This document shows, piece after piece, positions 54,009 through 63,527 of a stretch of 64,000 bases of DNA (position 1 is the first letter of the stretch; the number at the start of each line of letters is the position of its first letter). The notes below the pieces were generated by a model. The model was given only the letters and a program-made list of their open reading frames with translations. It had not been told where the DNA came from and did not search any database. This DNA comes from Tolypothrix campylonemoides VB511288 (GTDB taxonomy: Bacteria; Cyanobacteriota; Cyanobacteriia; Cyanobacteriales; Nostocaceae). The stretch is taken from the NCBI GenBank assembly GCA_000828075.3, contig JXCB02000002.1:893256-957255 (forward strand). Reading direction: 5' to 3'. The translations under genes were made by a program, and so were the position numbers.

Positions 54009-55379
54009 CTAGCTCAATATACCTTTCAACCTTGCCTTCTTCATCCAATTAGGAAATTCATTCAGCAGTCTTTCATACAATTGTTCATCAGTAATTTGTC
54101 CTAAATCATCTAGGTGAAAAAAGTTGGCGTTATCAATGAACCGACCGCTCATATTGTCTAGTCTTTCCAAAATTCCATAGTTAGAACCAGCCAAGCCAAC
54201 AAATTGCCAAAATATAGGATATTTTGCTGCATCAACTATAGCTTCTTTTATTCCTTTCTCATCAGTAACGCCTCCATCACTTAGAAATACAATAAACGTG
54301 GGTAAATTACTAGGCTCTTCTTGCGTGTACTTCTTTATTAAATCTCGTAATACAAGAGGTTCGTTGTTGCCACCGCCTAATTCCAGCATAAGAGAGGGCA
54401 TTTTAAACACAAGTAAAGCTCTCTTCATCCCACCACATTCTTCTCGAATATAACTATCAAGATTCGTCTCTTTTACTGATTTTGTTCTTTTGAATGTTGA
54501 GCCAAAAAACCAAACGTCTAATTTTCCATCATCATCTAGCCTACTAGCAACGGGAACTATTCTTTCAAGAAACGCTTGTACTGCACCAGAAGTATATTGA
54601 TGGAGCATAGAGCCAGAAATATCTAAAACCAAAGCAACTCTGGCTACGACATTATCAATACCTTTCTTTTGGAGAATAATACCTAATTTTGATTTTAAAA
54701 GGCTAATATCTGCTTTTTTGGTAATATCAATATGCTGCTGTTTAGTATTTTGACTATGAGTTATTACAGAACTTTCTACTTTAGGCTCTACTTTCTTTTC
54801 TTCCTGTTTTATCTCAACAATATACTTATCTACAAAACTTTGTAACCCAGTATTATAACCTTCTCCTACCGCTTGAAACCTCCATTCGCCGTCCTTTTTA
54901 TACAATCGCCCAAATTCTAAAGCCGTCTCTTGAGAAAAAGCCTCTCTCAAGTTGTACCGAGCTAAAGACCTTCTCGCTTCCTGGTTGTAAATCTTGATAA
55001 AGGCATTTTTGATTTGGCTAAAATTTTGATTTTTTTCCTGCCCTTCGTGAATGGTGACAACAAAAACTATTTCCTGAATAGCTGAATTGACTTTTGTCAA
55101 ATCAACATAAATCGTCTCATCATCTCCTTTGCCTTCGCCAGTTCTATTATCTCCTAAGTGTCTTAAAGAGCCATCTGGGGATTGAAGGTTGTTGTAGAAC
55201 ACAAAGTATTTTTCATTAGGAACTTTGCCATTTGCGCCTAACATGAACACGGAAGCATCTATATCATAGGTTTGTCCAGCCTGATTTACCTGCCAACCCA
55301 AACCAATGGCTAGCTTCTTTAAATTAGGAGCTTCTTTAGAAAGATTAAACCTGCCACCTTTGGTTAATTCAATTTCCAT
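54009..55379 (-). CDS. TerD domain-vWA fusion (TerF-like)
   Basis: A 456-residue protein. Residues 1-190 are a TerD domain (GLGWQVN, ASVFMLGANGKV, the Ca2+-site motif GDNRTGEGKGDDET, VVTIHEGQ); after a charged Lys/Glu linker a vWA domain follows with MIDAS DISGSM and LSDGGVTDEKG, as in TerF. TerD proteins are calcium-binding and vWA domains bind metal and partners. The start is ATG 55379 (MEIELTKGGRF); earlier codons are unrelated. Last gene of a minus-strand Ter cluster; its stop is 17 bases from the convergent protease gene. Confidence 0.88.
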   Translation of the reverse strand: MEIELTKGGRFNLSKEAPNLKKLAIGLGWQVNQAGQTYDIDASVFMLGANGKVPNEKYFVFYNNLQSPDGSLRHLGDNRTGEGKGDDETIYVDLTKVNSAIQEIVFVVTIHEGQEKNQNFSQIKNAFIKIYNQEARRSLARYNLREAFSQETALEFGRLYKKDGEWRFQAVGEGYNTGLQSFVDKYIVEIKQEEKKVEPKVESSVITHSQNTKQQHIDITKKADISLLKSKLGIILQKKGIDNVVARVALVLDISGSMLHQYTSGAVQAFLERIVPVASRLDDDGKLDVWFFGSTFKRTKSVKETNLDSYIREECGGMKRALLVFKMPSLMLELGGGNNEPLVLRDLIKKYTQEEPSNLPTFIVFLSDGGVTDEKGIKEAIVDAAKYPIFWQFVGLAGSNYGILERLDNMSGRFIDNANFFHLDDLGQITDEQLYERLLNEFPNWMKKARLKGILS

Positions 55380-55516
55380 CTTGTATATATCCTCTAAGTT
55401 AAAATTCTGCTGTTTATCTGAGACATTTGATAAAAAAAGGGGCGGCATTTATCACTGTCACCCCTTTTTATTGATTCAATCTTCGTTTAAGTTTAATAAG
55501 GTTCCTTGGATAGCTA

Positions 55517-56089
55517 TTAAGCAGCGTATCGGTCTACAAAACTCTGAAGCCCTGATTTATAACCAGCCCCAACAGCTTGGAATCTCCATTCCCCATCTTT
55601 TTTATAAAGCTTACCAAATTCAATTGCCGTTTCCGCCGAAGCATCCTCTTCTAACTCATACTTAGCAATTTGTTTTTGTGTGGCATTGTCGTAAATTCTA
55701 ATAAACGAGTTTCTGACTTGCCCAAAGTTTTGCCTTCTTTGCTCCGCTTCATGAATCGTTACGACAAAAACTATTTCTTGAACTGAAGCATCAACTTTGC
55801 TCAAATCAATTTGAATCGTCTCATCATCCCCTACACCCTCTCCAGTTCTGCTATCTCCCTCATGTTTTACAGAACCGTCTGGCGATTGTAAGTTGTTATA
55901 GAATACAAAGTATTTTTCGTTAAGAATTTTTCCATTAGCTCCCAACATAAATACAGAAGTATCTAAGTCGAAAGCTGAACCTGTATCTGTGGCGTTAATA
56001 TCCCATCCCAAACCGATTCCGGCATTTTTTAAGCCGGGTGCTTCTTTTGAGAGATTAATTCTTTCGCCTTTGCTTAGGTTAATTGACAT
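55517..56089 (-). CDS. terD: TerD-family protein
   Basis: A 190-residue single TerD domain: MSINLSKGERINLSKEAPGL, GLGWDIN, DTSVFMLGANGKIL, the calcium-site GDSRTGEGVGDDET, VVTIHEAEQRRQNFGQVRN, ending GLQSFVDRYAA. TerD proteins are linked to tellurite, phage and chemical-stress responses; biochemical role is uncertain. AGAGGTAG precedes ATG 56089. Closest in sequence to the TerD half of its downstream neighbour. Confidence 0.93.
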   Translation of the reverse strand: MSINLSKGERINLSKEAPGLKNAGIGLGWDINATDTGSAFDLDTSVFMLGANGKILNEKYFVFYNNLQSPDGSVKHEGDSRTGEGVGDDETIQIDLSKVDASVQEIVFVVTIHEAEQRRQNFGQVRNSFIRIYDNATQKQIAKYELEEDASAETAIEFGKLYKKDGEWRFQAVGAGYKSGLQSFVDRYAA

Positions 56090-56135
56090 GATTACTACCT
56101 CTTTCTACAAAATGACTTTATATTAAAATTTCGCA

Positions 56136-56654
56136 TTAAAATTCATTTAGGCTTGGTTCTAGCTTTTGAACCTTATTGATGTTCACTACTTTCGGTGCGG
56201 TTGGGTTAGTATTGTCTATCTTTGCAATCACACACCACTTCCCGATTTCTTCAGAGGTTAACGGAACTTCAATGTGATCGCCACCATCGGTTTTTACAAC
56301 GACTTTGCCATCGTATTTTGCAAAACTATCTCCCGATGATAAAAAGCCGATAAATCTAAAGATATTTGTGGCAATTAGCACATAGTCTACATGAGCTAAT
56401 GTTGCTATTTTGATATTCTCCCGATTGTCACCTGCTGTCGCACCGACACCAGCATCTTTGTCTAACAAAATACAAGGTGGTTCGCTCAAACTACCTTTTC
56501 TGACAAAAGAAATATGTCCAAATGTTCCGCTTTTTGTCTTGTAAAAAGCATGGAGGTCTAAATCAACAGATTTTGTCCAACTCAGTTTGACATCAACATT
56601 GGACATTCTCTTAGAGAGGTCTGCCGAATCTCCCTTTTTTTTAAGAACAATCAT
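56136..56654 (-). CDS. TerA-like stress protein
   Basis: A 172-residue protein between two TerD genes. The core VDVKLSWTKSVDLDLHAFYK and GHISFVRKGSLSEPPCILLD belongs to the TerD superfamily but with a degenerate calcium site (AGDNRENIKI rather than GEGDDE). AGGAG 7 bases before ATG 56654 fixes the start. It resembles the TerA/SCP2-like branch, which may partner TerD; the assignment is by pattern. Confidence 0.72.
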   Translation of the reverse strand: MIVLKKKGDSADLSKRMSNVDVKLSWTKSVDLDLHAFYKTKSGTFGHISFVRKGSLSEPPCILLDKDAGVGATAGDNRENIKIATLAHVDYVLIATNIFRFIGFLSSGDSFAKYDGKVVVKTDGGDHIEVPLTSEEIGKWCVIAKIDNTNPTAPKVVNINKVQKLEPSLNEF

Positions 56655-56664
56655 GGTGCATCTC

Positions 56665-57240
56665 CTAGCTATAGCGGTCGAGTAATGCTTGCAACCCGCC
56701 TTGATAACCTGCTCCTACGGCATTGAGACGCCACTCACCGTCTTTACGGTAGAGTTCAGCCATGATCAGTGCTGTCTCTATGGAGTAGTCTTCAACAAGG
56801 TCGTAACGAATTGCTTCCTGTTTTGTCTGAGCATTGACGATACGCACAAAAGCATTTCGTACTTGACCAAAATTCTGACCGCGTTGCTGTGCTTCATGGA
56901 TAGTGACAGTAACAACGATTTTTTCAACATTGGCTGGCAATTTTTTAAGATTCACTTTGATGACTTCATCATCTCCCTCACCTACACCTGTGAGGTTATC
57001 TCCCATATGCTGAAGTGATTTATCGGAGTCAGGACTTGTGAGGTTATTGTAAAAAATAAAGTGGTTGTCAGAAATAAGTTTTTCGTTACTACTCAACATG
57101 AATACTGACGAGTCGAGATCAAAGTCGTAACCTGTATCTGTAGCTTTAACATCCCATCCGAGTCCAATGAAGACATCTGTTAGACCAGGTGCTACTTTTT
57201 CAAGTGATACTCGTTGTCCTTTAGCTAGTGAAACTGCCAT
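56665..57240 (-). CDS. terD: TerD-family protein
   Basis: A 191-residue TerD domain protein starting MAVSLAKGQRVSLEKVAPGL (ATG 57240, AGGAAG 8 bases upstream; upstream codons are rejected). It carries the calcium-site motif GDNLTGVGEGDDEV, VVTVTIHEAQQRGQNFGQVR and the C-terminal GLQALLDRYS. First of the four Ter genes in transcription order, 10 bases before the TerA-like gene, so the four probably form one operon. Confidence 0.93.
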   Translation of the reverse strand: MAVSLAKGQRVSLEKVAPGLTDVFIGLGWDVKATDTGYDFDLDSSVFMLSSNEKLISDNHFIFYNNLTSPDSDKSLQHMGDNLTGVGEGDDEVIKVNLKKLPANVEKIVVTVTIHEAQQRGQNFGQVRNAFVRIVNAQTKQEAIRYDLVEDYSIETALIMAELYRKDGEWRLNAVGAGYQGGLQALLDRYS

Positions 57241-57629
57241 GATTTTTTCTTCCTGTTTTTTGCAACTAATAGACGCACTAAGCAAGTAATTTTTTCAAAA
57301 TTGTTGCATTTAAATAATCGGAAATTTTAGTAAATAGCAACACAAATCAATTGGCTACAGCTATTGGCTTATTAGTTCTGACTATCTGGAAAATACTTCA
57401 CGAGTACAGAACGCAAACTATATCTCATGCGCTCTATCGTAGTTATTCCTAAGGAATACTGTAATCAGAAAAAACACCTAAGCTAAAAAAACTCCGGCGT
57501 TATACCAAATTATTCCTTGATACCAAGACAGATGTCATTTCCAGTGGCAAACAGGATGCAAGCACTTAGCGTGATACTGACACGTAATTCTCTTTGTGTG
57601 AACGCGTAAGCATATTATTATCAATATTT
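57241..57629. other. Non-coding stretch, promoter region of the Ter operon
   Basis: 389 bases between the kinase 57630-59585 (minus) and the Ter operon (minus). AT-rich near the operon start. No convincing operator or RNA motif; the minus-strand Ter promoter should lie here. Confidence 0.5.
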
Positions 57630-59585
57630 TCACCGAACCACCCGCCAAAGATTGATAGTCCCGTCAGTACAACCACTGGCAAGAGTTTTGCCATCGGGAC
57701 TCAAGGCGACCGAAGTCACCTCTTTAGAAGGCTGCTTGAAAGTGCGAATTTCGCTTTTTGTTGCCACATCCCACAGTTTGATAGTATGGTCGCTACTACC
57801 ACTGGCAAGAGTTTTGCCATCTGAGGTGAAGGCAACAGAATTAACTGAGTAGGAATGACCCTTAAAAGTGTAAATTTCCTCTCCGGTTGCCAAATTCCAC
57901 AGTTTGATAGTGGCGTCAGCACTGCTACTGGCAAGAGTTTGTCCATCGGAACTTATGGCGACAGAGCGAATCGGTTGCGAATGCCCCTTAAAAGTTCTGA
58001 TGACCTGCTTAGAAGCTAAATTCCATAACTTCACTGTGTTGTCCTCACTCCCACTAGCAAGAGTTTGCCCATCACGACCAAAGGCGACAGATTTAATAGC
58101 ACCCGAATGTGAGTTCAGAGTAGCGATTTCCTTTCCCGATGGCAGTTCCCAGAGTTTGATATTTCCGTCAAAACTGCCACTGGCAAGGATTTTGCTATTT
58201 GGACTTATAGCAACGGACTGAACCGAACTCAAATGCCCGTAGAGAGTACGAATTTCCTGTCCAGTCAAGAGATTCCACAGTTTTATTGTTTTGTCACCAT
58301 TGCCACTGGCTACAGTACGACCATCCGGACTGGTAGCGATCGAATTAACCGAACCAGCATTTGCTTCTAGTGTGGCAATTTCCTTGCCAGTTTCCAAATT
58401 CCATAGTTTGAGGGTTGTGTCAAAACTACCACTTACAAGGGTTACGCCATTGGACGTTCGGCTGATGGCGACAGAACTCACTAAATTAGAATGCCCATTG
58501 AGGGTTTTGATCAGGAAACTGTTTTGTGCCACTAAAAAGTCTAGGGGCTGAAAACCGTTTACATAACAAACTGTTCCAAATCCCAACAACAGAACGGTAG
58601 TACCTACCAAAACTCGCTTTCTCAGTATAGCTGGCTGCCAAGATGGTTGGCTCGTTAGATCACGCACCAAGTCCTTGATCACTTCATCCGCTGACTGATA
58701 ACGCTCTTGAATGTCTTTTTTCAGAAGCTTATCAAGAATCTCTGCCAAATCTGTACTAATAGGGCGTCTCAAATGTTGCCGCCAAGAACCAACCCAGCTA
58801 TAGCCATGTTCTGTCCAAAATATAGCTGGTGAAATACCTGACATTAAATGAAAGCACGTAGCCCCCAAACTAAACAAATCGCTCGCTGGGTAAGCCTCAC
58901 CATCCTGCATTTGTTCTAGAGGGGTATATCCACGTGTGCCAATAGTCGTTCCCGGTTTAGTGCGCACTGTGGCGCTTAGCTGCTTAGAGGCACCAAAGTC
59001 AATCAGTACTAGCTCCCCCGCCCCGCTTGTTTTCCCCCCGCTTCCAGAGGGAGTCGGAGAGATTCGCCGCATAATATTTTGTGGCTTGATGTCCCGATGA
59101 ATCACCCCGCGTTCATGGATAAACTTGAGAACCGGCAGCAAATCGAGCAAAACTTCCCGAATTTCTGTTTCGCCGTATATTCCCTGTTGTCGCAACTCTT
59201 TGAGCAAAGTCTGCCCATCAACAAACTCTTGCACTAAATACAGATAGCTATCTTGCTCAAAGTAAGCTAGCAAGGTAGGAATTTGCGGATTTTTCCCTAA
59301 TTCTTGCAATCGCTGAGCTTCTTGTTGGAATGACTCAATCGCCTTTTTCAAAGCCCATGTTCCCTGGACTTTCGGTGCCAATTGCTTGACAACGCAGCGT
59401 TCATTGAGCTTGTCTACATCTTCTGCCAAGTAGGTTCTGCCAAATCCTCCTTCATCTGAAAGCACCTTGATGACACGATAGTGACCTCTCAAAAGCGGTG
59501 TCAGTGGCGCGCCACAACTCTGGCAGTTGGTTATCCGATCAGGATTGAGAGGATGTGGGCAATCGGGGTTGAGGCAGCAGAGCAT
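57630..59585 (-). CDS. Ser/Thr kinase with WD40 propeller
   Basis: A 651-residue membrane-anchored kinase. The N-terminus has a zinc ribbon (CCLNPDC and CQSC). Kinase domain: glycine loop DEGGFGRTYLAE, Lys67, HRDIKPQN with Asp165, DFG at 196-198, APE-like ASDLFSLGA. One transmembrane helix about 325-342, then seven WD40 repeats (about 362-651), a full propeller. Residues 176-191 are a 12-residue insertion relative to its paralogue, just before DFG. It may sense a protein through the propeller and signal by phosphorylation; partners unknown. Confidence 0.92.
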   Translation of the reverse strand: MLCCLNPDCPHPLNPDRITNCQSCGAPLTPLLRGHYRVIKVLSDEGGFGRTYLAEDVDKLNERCVVKQLAPKVQGTWALKKAIESFQQEAQRLQELGKNPQIPTLLAYFEQDSYLYLVQEFVDGQTLLKELRQQGIYGETEIREVLLDLLPVLKFIHERGVIHRDIKPQNIMRRISPTPSGSGGKTSGAGELVLIDFGASKQLSATVRTKPGTTIGTRGYTPLEQMQDGEAYPASDLFSLGATCFHLMSGISPAIFWTEHGYSWVGSWRQHLRRPISTDLAEILDKLLKKDIQERYQSADEVIKDLVRDLTSQPSWQPAILRKRVLVGTTVLLLGFGTVCYVNGFQPLDFLVAQNSFLIKTLNGHSNLVSSVAISRTSNGVTLVSGSFDTTLKLWNLETGKEIATLEANAGSVNSIATSPDGRTVASGNGDKTIKLWNLLTGQEIRTLYGHLSSVQSVAISPNSKILASGSFDGNIKLWELPSGKEIATLNSHSGAIKSVAFGRDGQTLASGSEDNTVKLWNLASKQVIRTFKGHSQPIRSVAISSDGQTLASSSADATIKLWNLATGEEIYTFKGHSYSVNSVAFTSDGKTLASGSSDHTIKLWDVATKSEIRTFKQPSKEVTSVALSPDGKTLASGCTDGTINLWRVVR

Positions 59586-59964
59586 TGTCTGGCAAGCGTG
59601 ACTGTGTTGCCATCTATGATATTAGCACTACCCCTTATTAGCTAACTAGTTTTCTTATTGCAAAGTTGGAATATTTATCAATACTTATAAAATAGTAAGC
59701 ATTCTTAGTGATTAATATATCGCTGCAAAAACGAGCAATAGTGGCAAAAGCTGTATCATTATTTACCTTATTTCCTGGCTATTCGTCTGCATCTGGTATT
59801 TATAAGCACAGATAAGCGCGAGATTTACACTAGTTAATTATCTGTGTCCATCTGAAGGACACTGCTGTGGGCGGGTTCCCCGACAGTCCCGCAAGTGTCC
59901 GTTGTCCATCTGTGGTTTCATTTTCATAACAATTGGCTTTCAATTGGCTTTTGTAAGAAATTTA
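59586..59964. other. Non-coding stretch with nested palindrome
   Basis: 379 bases between kinase genes. Repeat CTGTGTCCATCTG...TGTCCATCTGTGG (about 59840-59912) is interrupted by a GGACACT...AGTGTCC palindrome (59857-59900). The rest is AT-rich with no recognised site. Confidence 0.55.
59857..59900. repeat. Palindrome GGACACT...AGTGTCC
   Basis: GGACACT and AGTGTCC arms around GGGCGGGTTCCCC. It lies within an older TGTCCATCTG repeat, so it inserted later. Relative at 12901-12942. Confidence 0.65.
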
Positions 59965-60849
59965 TTAAGCATTTGTGAGTAGGACTTGACTTATTTCTAC
60001 AGCAACCTGCTGATTTTCCCAATAGCGGGTATGAGAATCAATAGCAAACCAACCCGTATTCACTAAAACATCTTTGATTGAACCTTGAGAACTAGTTGGA
60101 TTCAAATTAAACAGCTTTTCTAAAGGGTAAGCAATAACATCTTGTTCATCATAAAAGTTGAGCCAAGTTCGCTTAATACCTTTTTCTATATCATCATTAA
60201 CAGGATTTTTGATGGAATTAAATTTCTTTCCATCTTTCCACAAATCACCTTTACGTAACAGAAATAAACCAATTGGAGAGCCTAAAGTAAACAGATGACG
60301 GAAGTTAACACCTGGTTGAGAAATTTTATCAGGGGATAGTTCGCTTTGATGTTCAAAACCCTCAGATTGCGGTAGAAACAAATGATTTTCTTCAAACAAG
60401 TTAAACAAGTAATCAAAAACGATGATTGAACCAAGAGAATGAGCAATAATACTATACGGTAAGCCTTTGCTAACATAAGGTTCCATTTGCTGCCAAACTG
60501 TACGGCGAATATTGTTATCATTCTCAGATACATAAGCAGCAACATCACCCAGAAAAAATGTTATGAATTTACGAATTCCACGGATTGGATGTATTACGTC
60601 GCTAAAAGGTAATTGTTTTTGAGTGACTTCTAATTGGGGAAACGCTGCATCAAAAATTGTAATTTCTGCATCAGAAGTGACGCTTTGCCAGTTAATAAAT
60701 ACGCGTTCAAATTGATTATTAAAGATATGTATTGGCACTTGGCATTGCTCACAGTAGGCTTTTGCAATTCCCGTCCACAAAACATCGTACTGATTTTGGG
60801 AATAGCTTTCACCGATACCGTGAATAAAAAATAAAATATGTTTAGTCAT
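59965..60849 (-). CDS. Lipase-like alpha/beta hydrolase
   Basis: A 294-residue protein beginning HILFFIHGIGESYSQNQYDV (HG oxyanion loop). The nucleophile motif IAHSLGSIIVFDYLF has Ser in GHSLGS type; later TLGSPIGLF resembles lipase folds. No signal peptide. It sits 20 bases after the upstream kinase (60870-62930) on the same strand and is probably co-transcribed, so it may act in the same signalling path. Substrate unknown. Confidence 0.75.
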   Translation of the reverse strand: MTKHILFFIHGIGESYSQNQYDVLWTGIAKAYCEQCQVPIHIFNNQFERVFINWQSVTSDAEITIFDAAFPQLEVTQKQLPFSDVIHPIRGIRKFITFFLGDVAAYVSENDNNIRRTVWQQMEPYVSKGLPYSIIAHSLGSIIVFDYLFNLFEENHLFLPQSEGFEHQSELSPDKISQPGVNFRHLFTLGSPIGLFLLRKGDLWKDGKKFNSIKNPVNDDIEKGIKRTWLNFYDEQDVIAYPLEKLFNLNPTSSQGSIKDVLVNTGWFAIDSHTRYWENQQVAVEISQVLLTNA

Positions 60850-60869
60850 GGCTTTTTTAAATTAATCAA

Positions 60870-62930
60870 TTAGAACGAACGAGGCACCCGCCAAATCTTG
60901 ATAATATTATCAGCACTGCCACCACTGGCGATCGCCTCTCCATTTGGGCTAATGGCAACAGAATAGATATAGCCAGAATCTTTCTTTAAAGTGCGAATTT
61001 CCTCTCCAGTTGTTGGATTCCAAAGTTTAATGGTATTGTCATTGCTACCACTAACCAAAACCACTCCATTAGGAGTTTTGTCGTTACCTGCATTTTGCAG
61101 ATATGCAACAGAATTAACTTTGTCGGAATGCTGGTTCAGCGTGTAAGTAGCTTCTCCTGTAACCAAATTCCAGAGTTTGATTGTCTTGTCCTTGCTACCA
61201 CTAGCAAGAGTGACACCATCCGGACTAAAAGCAACAGAAAGAACAATGTCGGAATGTCCTTTAAAGGTGCGAATTTCCTTTCCTGTTGCTAAGTTCCACA
61301 GTTTAATTGTCTTGTCCCAACTTCCACTAGCAAGGGTTGCACCATCCGAACTGTTCGCATCGCGTTGCGGAGCAAAGGCGACAGAAGCAACTCCATTGGA
61401 ATGTCCCTTGAAAGTACCAATTTCCTGACCTGTTTCTAGATTCCACAATTTAATCGTCTTGTCCAAACTTCCACTAGCAAGGGTTTTGCCATCCGGACTA
61501 AAGGTGATGGAAGATACCCCATTAGAATGTCCCTTTAAAGTGCCGATTTCCTCTCCTGTTTCTAGATTCCATAATCTGATAGTTTTGTCTGCACTGCTAC
61601 TAGCAAGAGTTTTGCCGTCAGGAGAGAAGGCGACAGCCCAAACCCATGTTGAGTGTCCTTTAAGAGTGCGGATTTCTTGTTGGTTCGCTACATTCCATAG
61701 TTTAATTGTGTTATCATCACTGCCACTGGCAAGGAACTTACCGTCAGGGGAGAACGCAACAGAATTCACATCGCTGGAATGTCCTTTCAGGGTGTTGGGT
61801 GAATCAGAATCTTCCGAAGTTCTACTTATCGGCTGACTGGGTGCAAAAGGCTTGGTAATGAAGAGTGGACGAAGGTATGAATACCATCCTCCTAATCCCA
61901 ACACCACAATCCCAGCACCAAGCAGCAAATATTTCTTTAGCTTACCGTCTGGTAGTAGTGAAGTGAATTGCCCTGATGATGATGGGGCGACTGAAAGTAA
62001 GGTTGAGGATAGTGGTTGTGACTGACGTAACACGTCCTTATGAACTTCATTAGCCGATTGATAACGCTCTTGGAAGTCTATTTTTAACAGCTTGTTTAAA
62101 ACTTTAGCCAATTTTAGGCGTGAAATTGTTCCACTTTGACCTGGTTGATTCAAATATCGCTGCCAATTATTCACCCAACTATAGCCATGTTGCATCCATA
62201 GTTTAGATGGAGAAACCCCAGTCAACAAATGAAAGCAAGTCGCACCCAAACTGAATAAATCACTAGCTGGGTAAGCTTTTCCATCTTGCATCTGTTCAAT
62301 TGCGGTATAACCGTGCGAACCAATGGTAGTGCCAATTTTAGTCTGTACAGTTGCGGTAAGCTGTTTTGAAGCTCCAAAATCAATCAGCACCAATCGGCGA
62401 TCGCTCTCACGGCGGATAATATTCTGTGGCTTGATATCTCGATGAATCACCCCACGTGCGTGGATAAACTCAAGGACAGGCAGTAAATCCAGCAAAAGTT
62501 CTCGAATTTTGCTTTCACTGTAAGTTCCCTGTGTCTGCAATTCTTTTAGTAAATTCTGTCCTTCGATATATTGCTGCACTAAAAACAGGTATTTATCCTG
62601 CTCAAAATAAGCCAAAAGTGTGGGAATTTGATGATGTTGTCCTAACTGCTGAAGTTGTTTTGCCTCTTCTTTAAATAACTCCACTGCCTTTTTCAAAGCA
62701 GAAGTTTCCTGGAGTTTTGGTGCCAATTGCTTAACAACGCAAGGTTCATTCAGCTTGTCTATATCCTCTGCTAGATAAGTCCTGCTAAATCCCCCTTCAT
62801 CAGACAGTACATTAATGACACGATAACGACTCCTTAACAAAGGAATCAATGGTGTGTTGCAATTTCGGCATTGCTGGTTACCATCTGGATTTAAAGGATT
62901 TTGGCAATCGGGATTCAGGCAGCAGAGCAT
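60870..62930 (-). CDS. Ser/Thr kinase with WD40 propeller (paralogue)
   Basis: A 686-residue paralogue of the kinase at 57630. N-terminal zinc ribbon (CCLNPDC, CRNC), kinase with DEGGFSRTYLAE, Lys67, HRDIKPQN (Asp165), DFG at 184, then a hydrophobic helix YLLLGAGIVVLGLGGWYSYL and seven WD40 repeats. It lacks the 12-residue insertion of its paralogue. Repeats 4 and 6 carry extra loops (APQRDANSSDG, YLQNAGNDKTPNG). Likely first gene of an operon with the hydrolase. Confidence 0.92.
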   Translation of the reverse strand: MLCCLNPDCQNPLNPDGNQQCRNCNTPLIPLLRSRYRVINVLSDEGGFSRTYLAEDIDKLNEPCVVKQLAPKLQETSALKKAVELFKEEAKQLQQLGQHHQIPTLLAYFEQDKYLFLVQQYIEGQNLLKELQTQGTYSESKIRELLLDLLPVLEFIHARGVIHRDIKPQNIIRRESDRRLVLIDFGASKQLTATVQTKIGTTIGSHGYTAIEQMQDGKAYPASDLFSLGATCFHLLTGVSPSKLWMQHGYSWVNNWQRYLNQPGQSGTISRLKLAKVLNKLLKIDFQERYQSANEVHKDVLRQSQPLSSTLLSVAPSSSGQFTSLLPDGKLKKYLLLGAGIVVLGLGGWYSYLRPLFITKPFAPSQPISRTSEDSDSPNTLKGHSSDVNSVAFSPDGKFLASGSDDNTIKLWNVANQQEIRTLKGHSTWVWAVAFSPDGKTLASSSADKTIRLWNLETGEEIGTLKGHSNGVSSITFSPDGKTLASGSLDKTIKLWNLETGQEIGTFKGHSNGVASVAFAPQRDANSSDGATLASGSWDKTIKLWNLATGKEIRTFKGHSDIVLSVAFSPDGVTLASGSKDKTIKLWNLVTGEATYTLNQHSDKVNSVAYLQNAGNDKTPNGVVLVSGSNDNTIKLWNPTTGEEIRTLKKDSGYIYSVAISPNGEAIASGGSADNIIKIWRVPRSF

Positions 62931-63527
62931 ACTGGGAATCCATGTGCAACTGAAGTATATGTTAAGGTTAAGCGATGCCGTATAATTTTGCCATCTTTTG
63001 TCTGAATCAATAAGATTCTCATTTTACATAAACGCGCTTTGCTTTGTTGTCAACTAACTATCTTACAATCTAAGTGCATTTCACGGCATTCTGCTTGAGC
63101 GATACATATGGATGTCGTTGTGAACATAAATACCTGTTATCTATTTCATCCTCTTTTGCCTATTTTCCGGATTCTCACCCATAGTCTGAATGCGATAAGA
63201 CAAAGAATTTTGCGTGTGCAAAAGGCAATTTTAGGAACATTTTTACTCCAGGATAGTCATAGTACTGCTTTTTGTGTTTTTTGTCATAAAAATATGTAGA
63301 CCGTACCAGGTAATGATTTATTTGTAGAAAAATTAACAGCAACTTTTTACCATATTTAGTAAAATTTATACAAGTAAGTCAACTTTTTTAGTTCTGCTTG
63401 ACAGGCAAAAAGCAAATTAAGCAGAACGTAGTATGTAAGCTAAATAAAACAAGGTGTAAATCTATCTTTAGCAAGGTATAAATCTACCTTTAGATTGACG
63501 TGAAAAATAAAAAATGAGGAGTGAATG
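62931..63527. promoter_or_regulatory. Divergent regulatory region with 22-bp direct repeats
   Basis: 597 bases between the kinase (minus) and the secreted protein (plus). Two 22-bp direct repeats at 63451-63472 and 63473-63494 (19 of 22 bases alike) lie about 30 bases before the ATG. The second is a dyad AAGGTA-N6-TACCTT and the first a weaker version, which looks like an operator or regulator site. No other gene is supported; a 63-codon frame at 63108 is not called. Confidence 0.6.

Noticed and set aside
57594..58551. Several plus-strand frames opposite the WD40 region of the kinase
   Set aside because: Shadows of the repeated WD40 coding sequence; the minus-strand gene explains the region.
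63108..63299. 63-codon plus-strand frame
   Set aside because: No ribosome-binding site or recognisable motif; probably chance.
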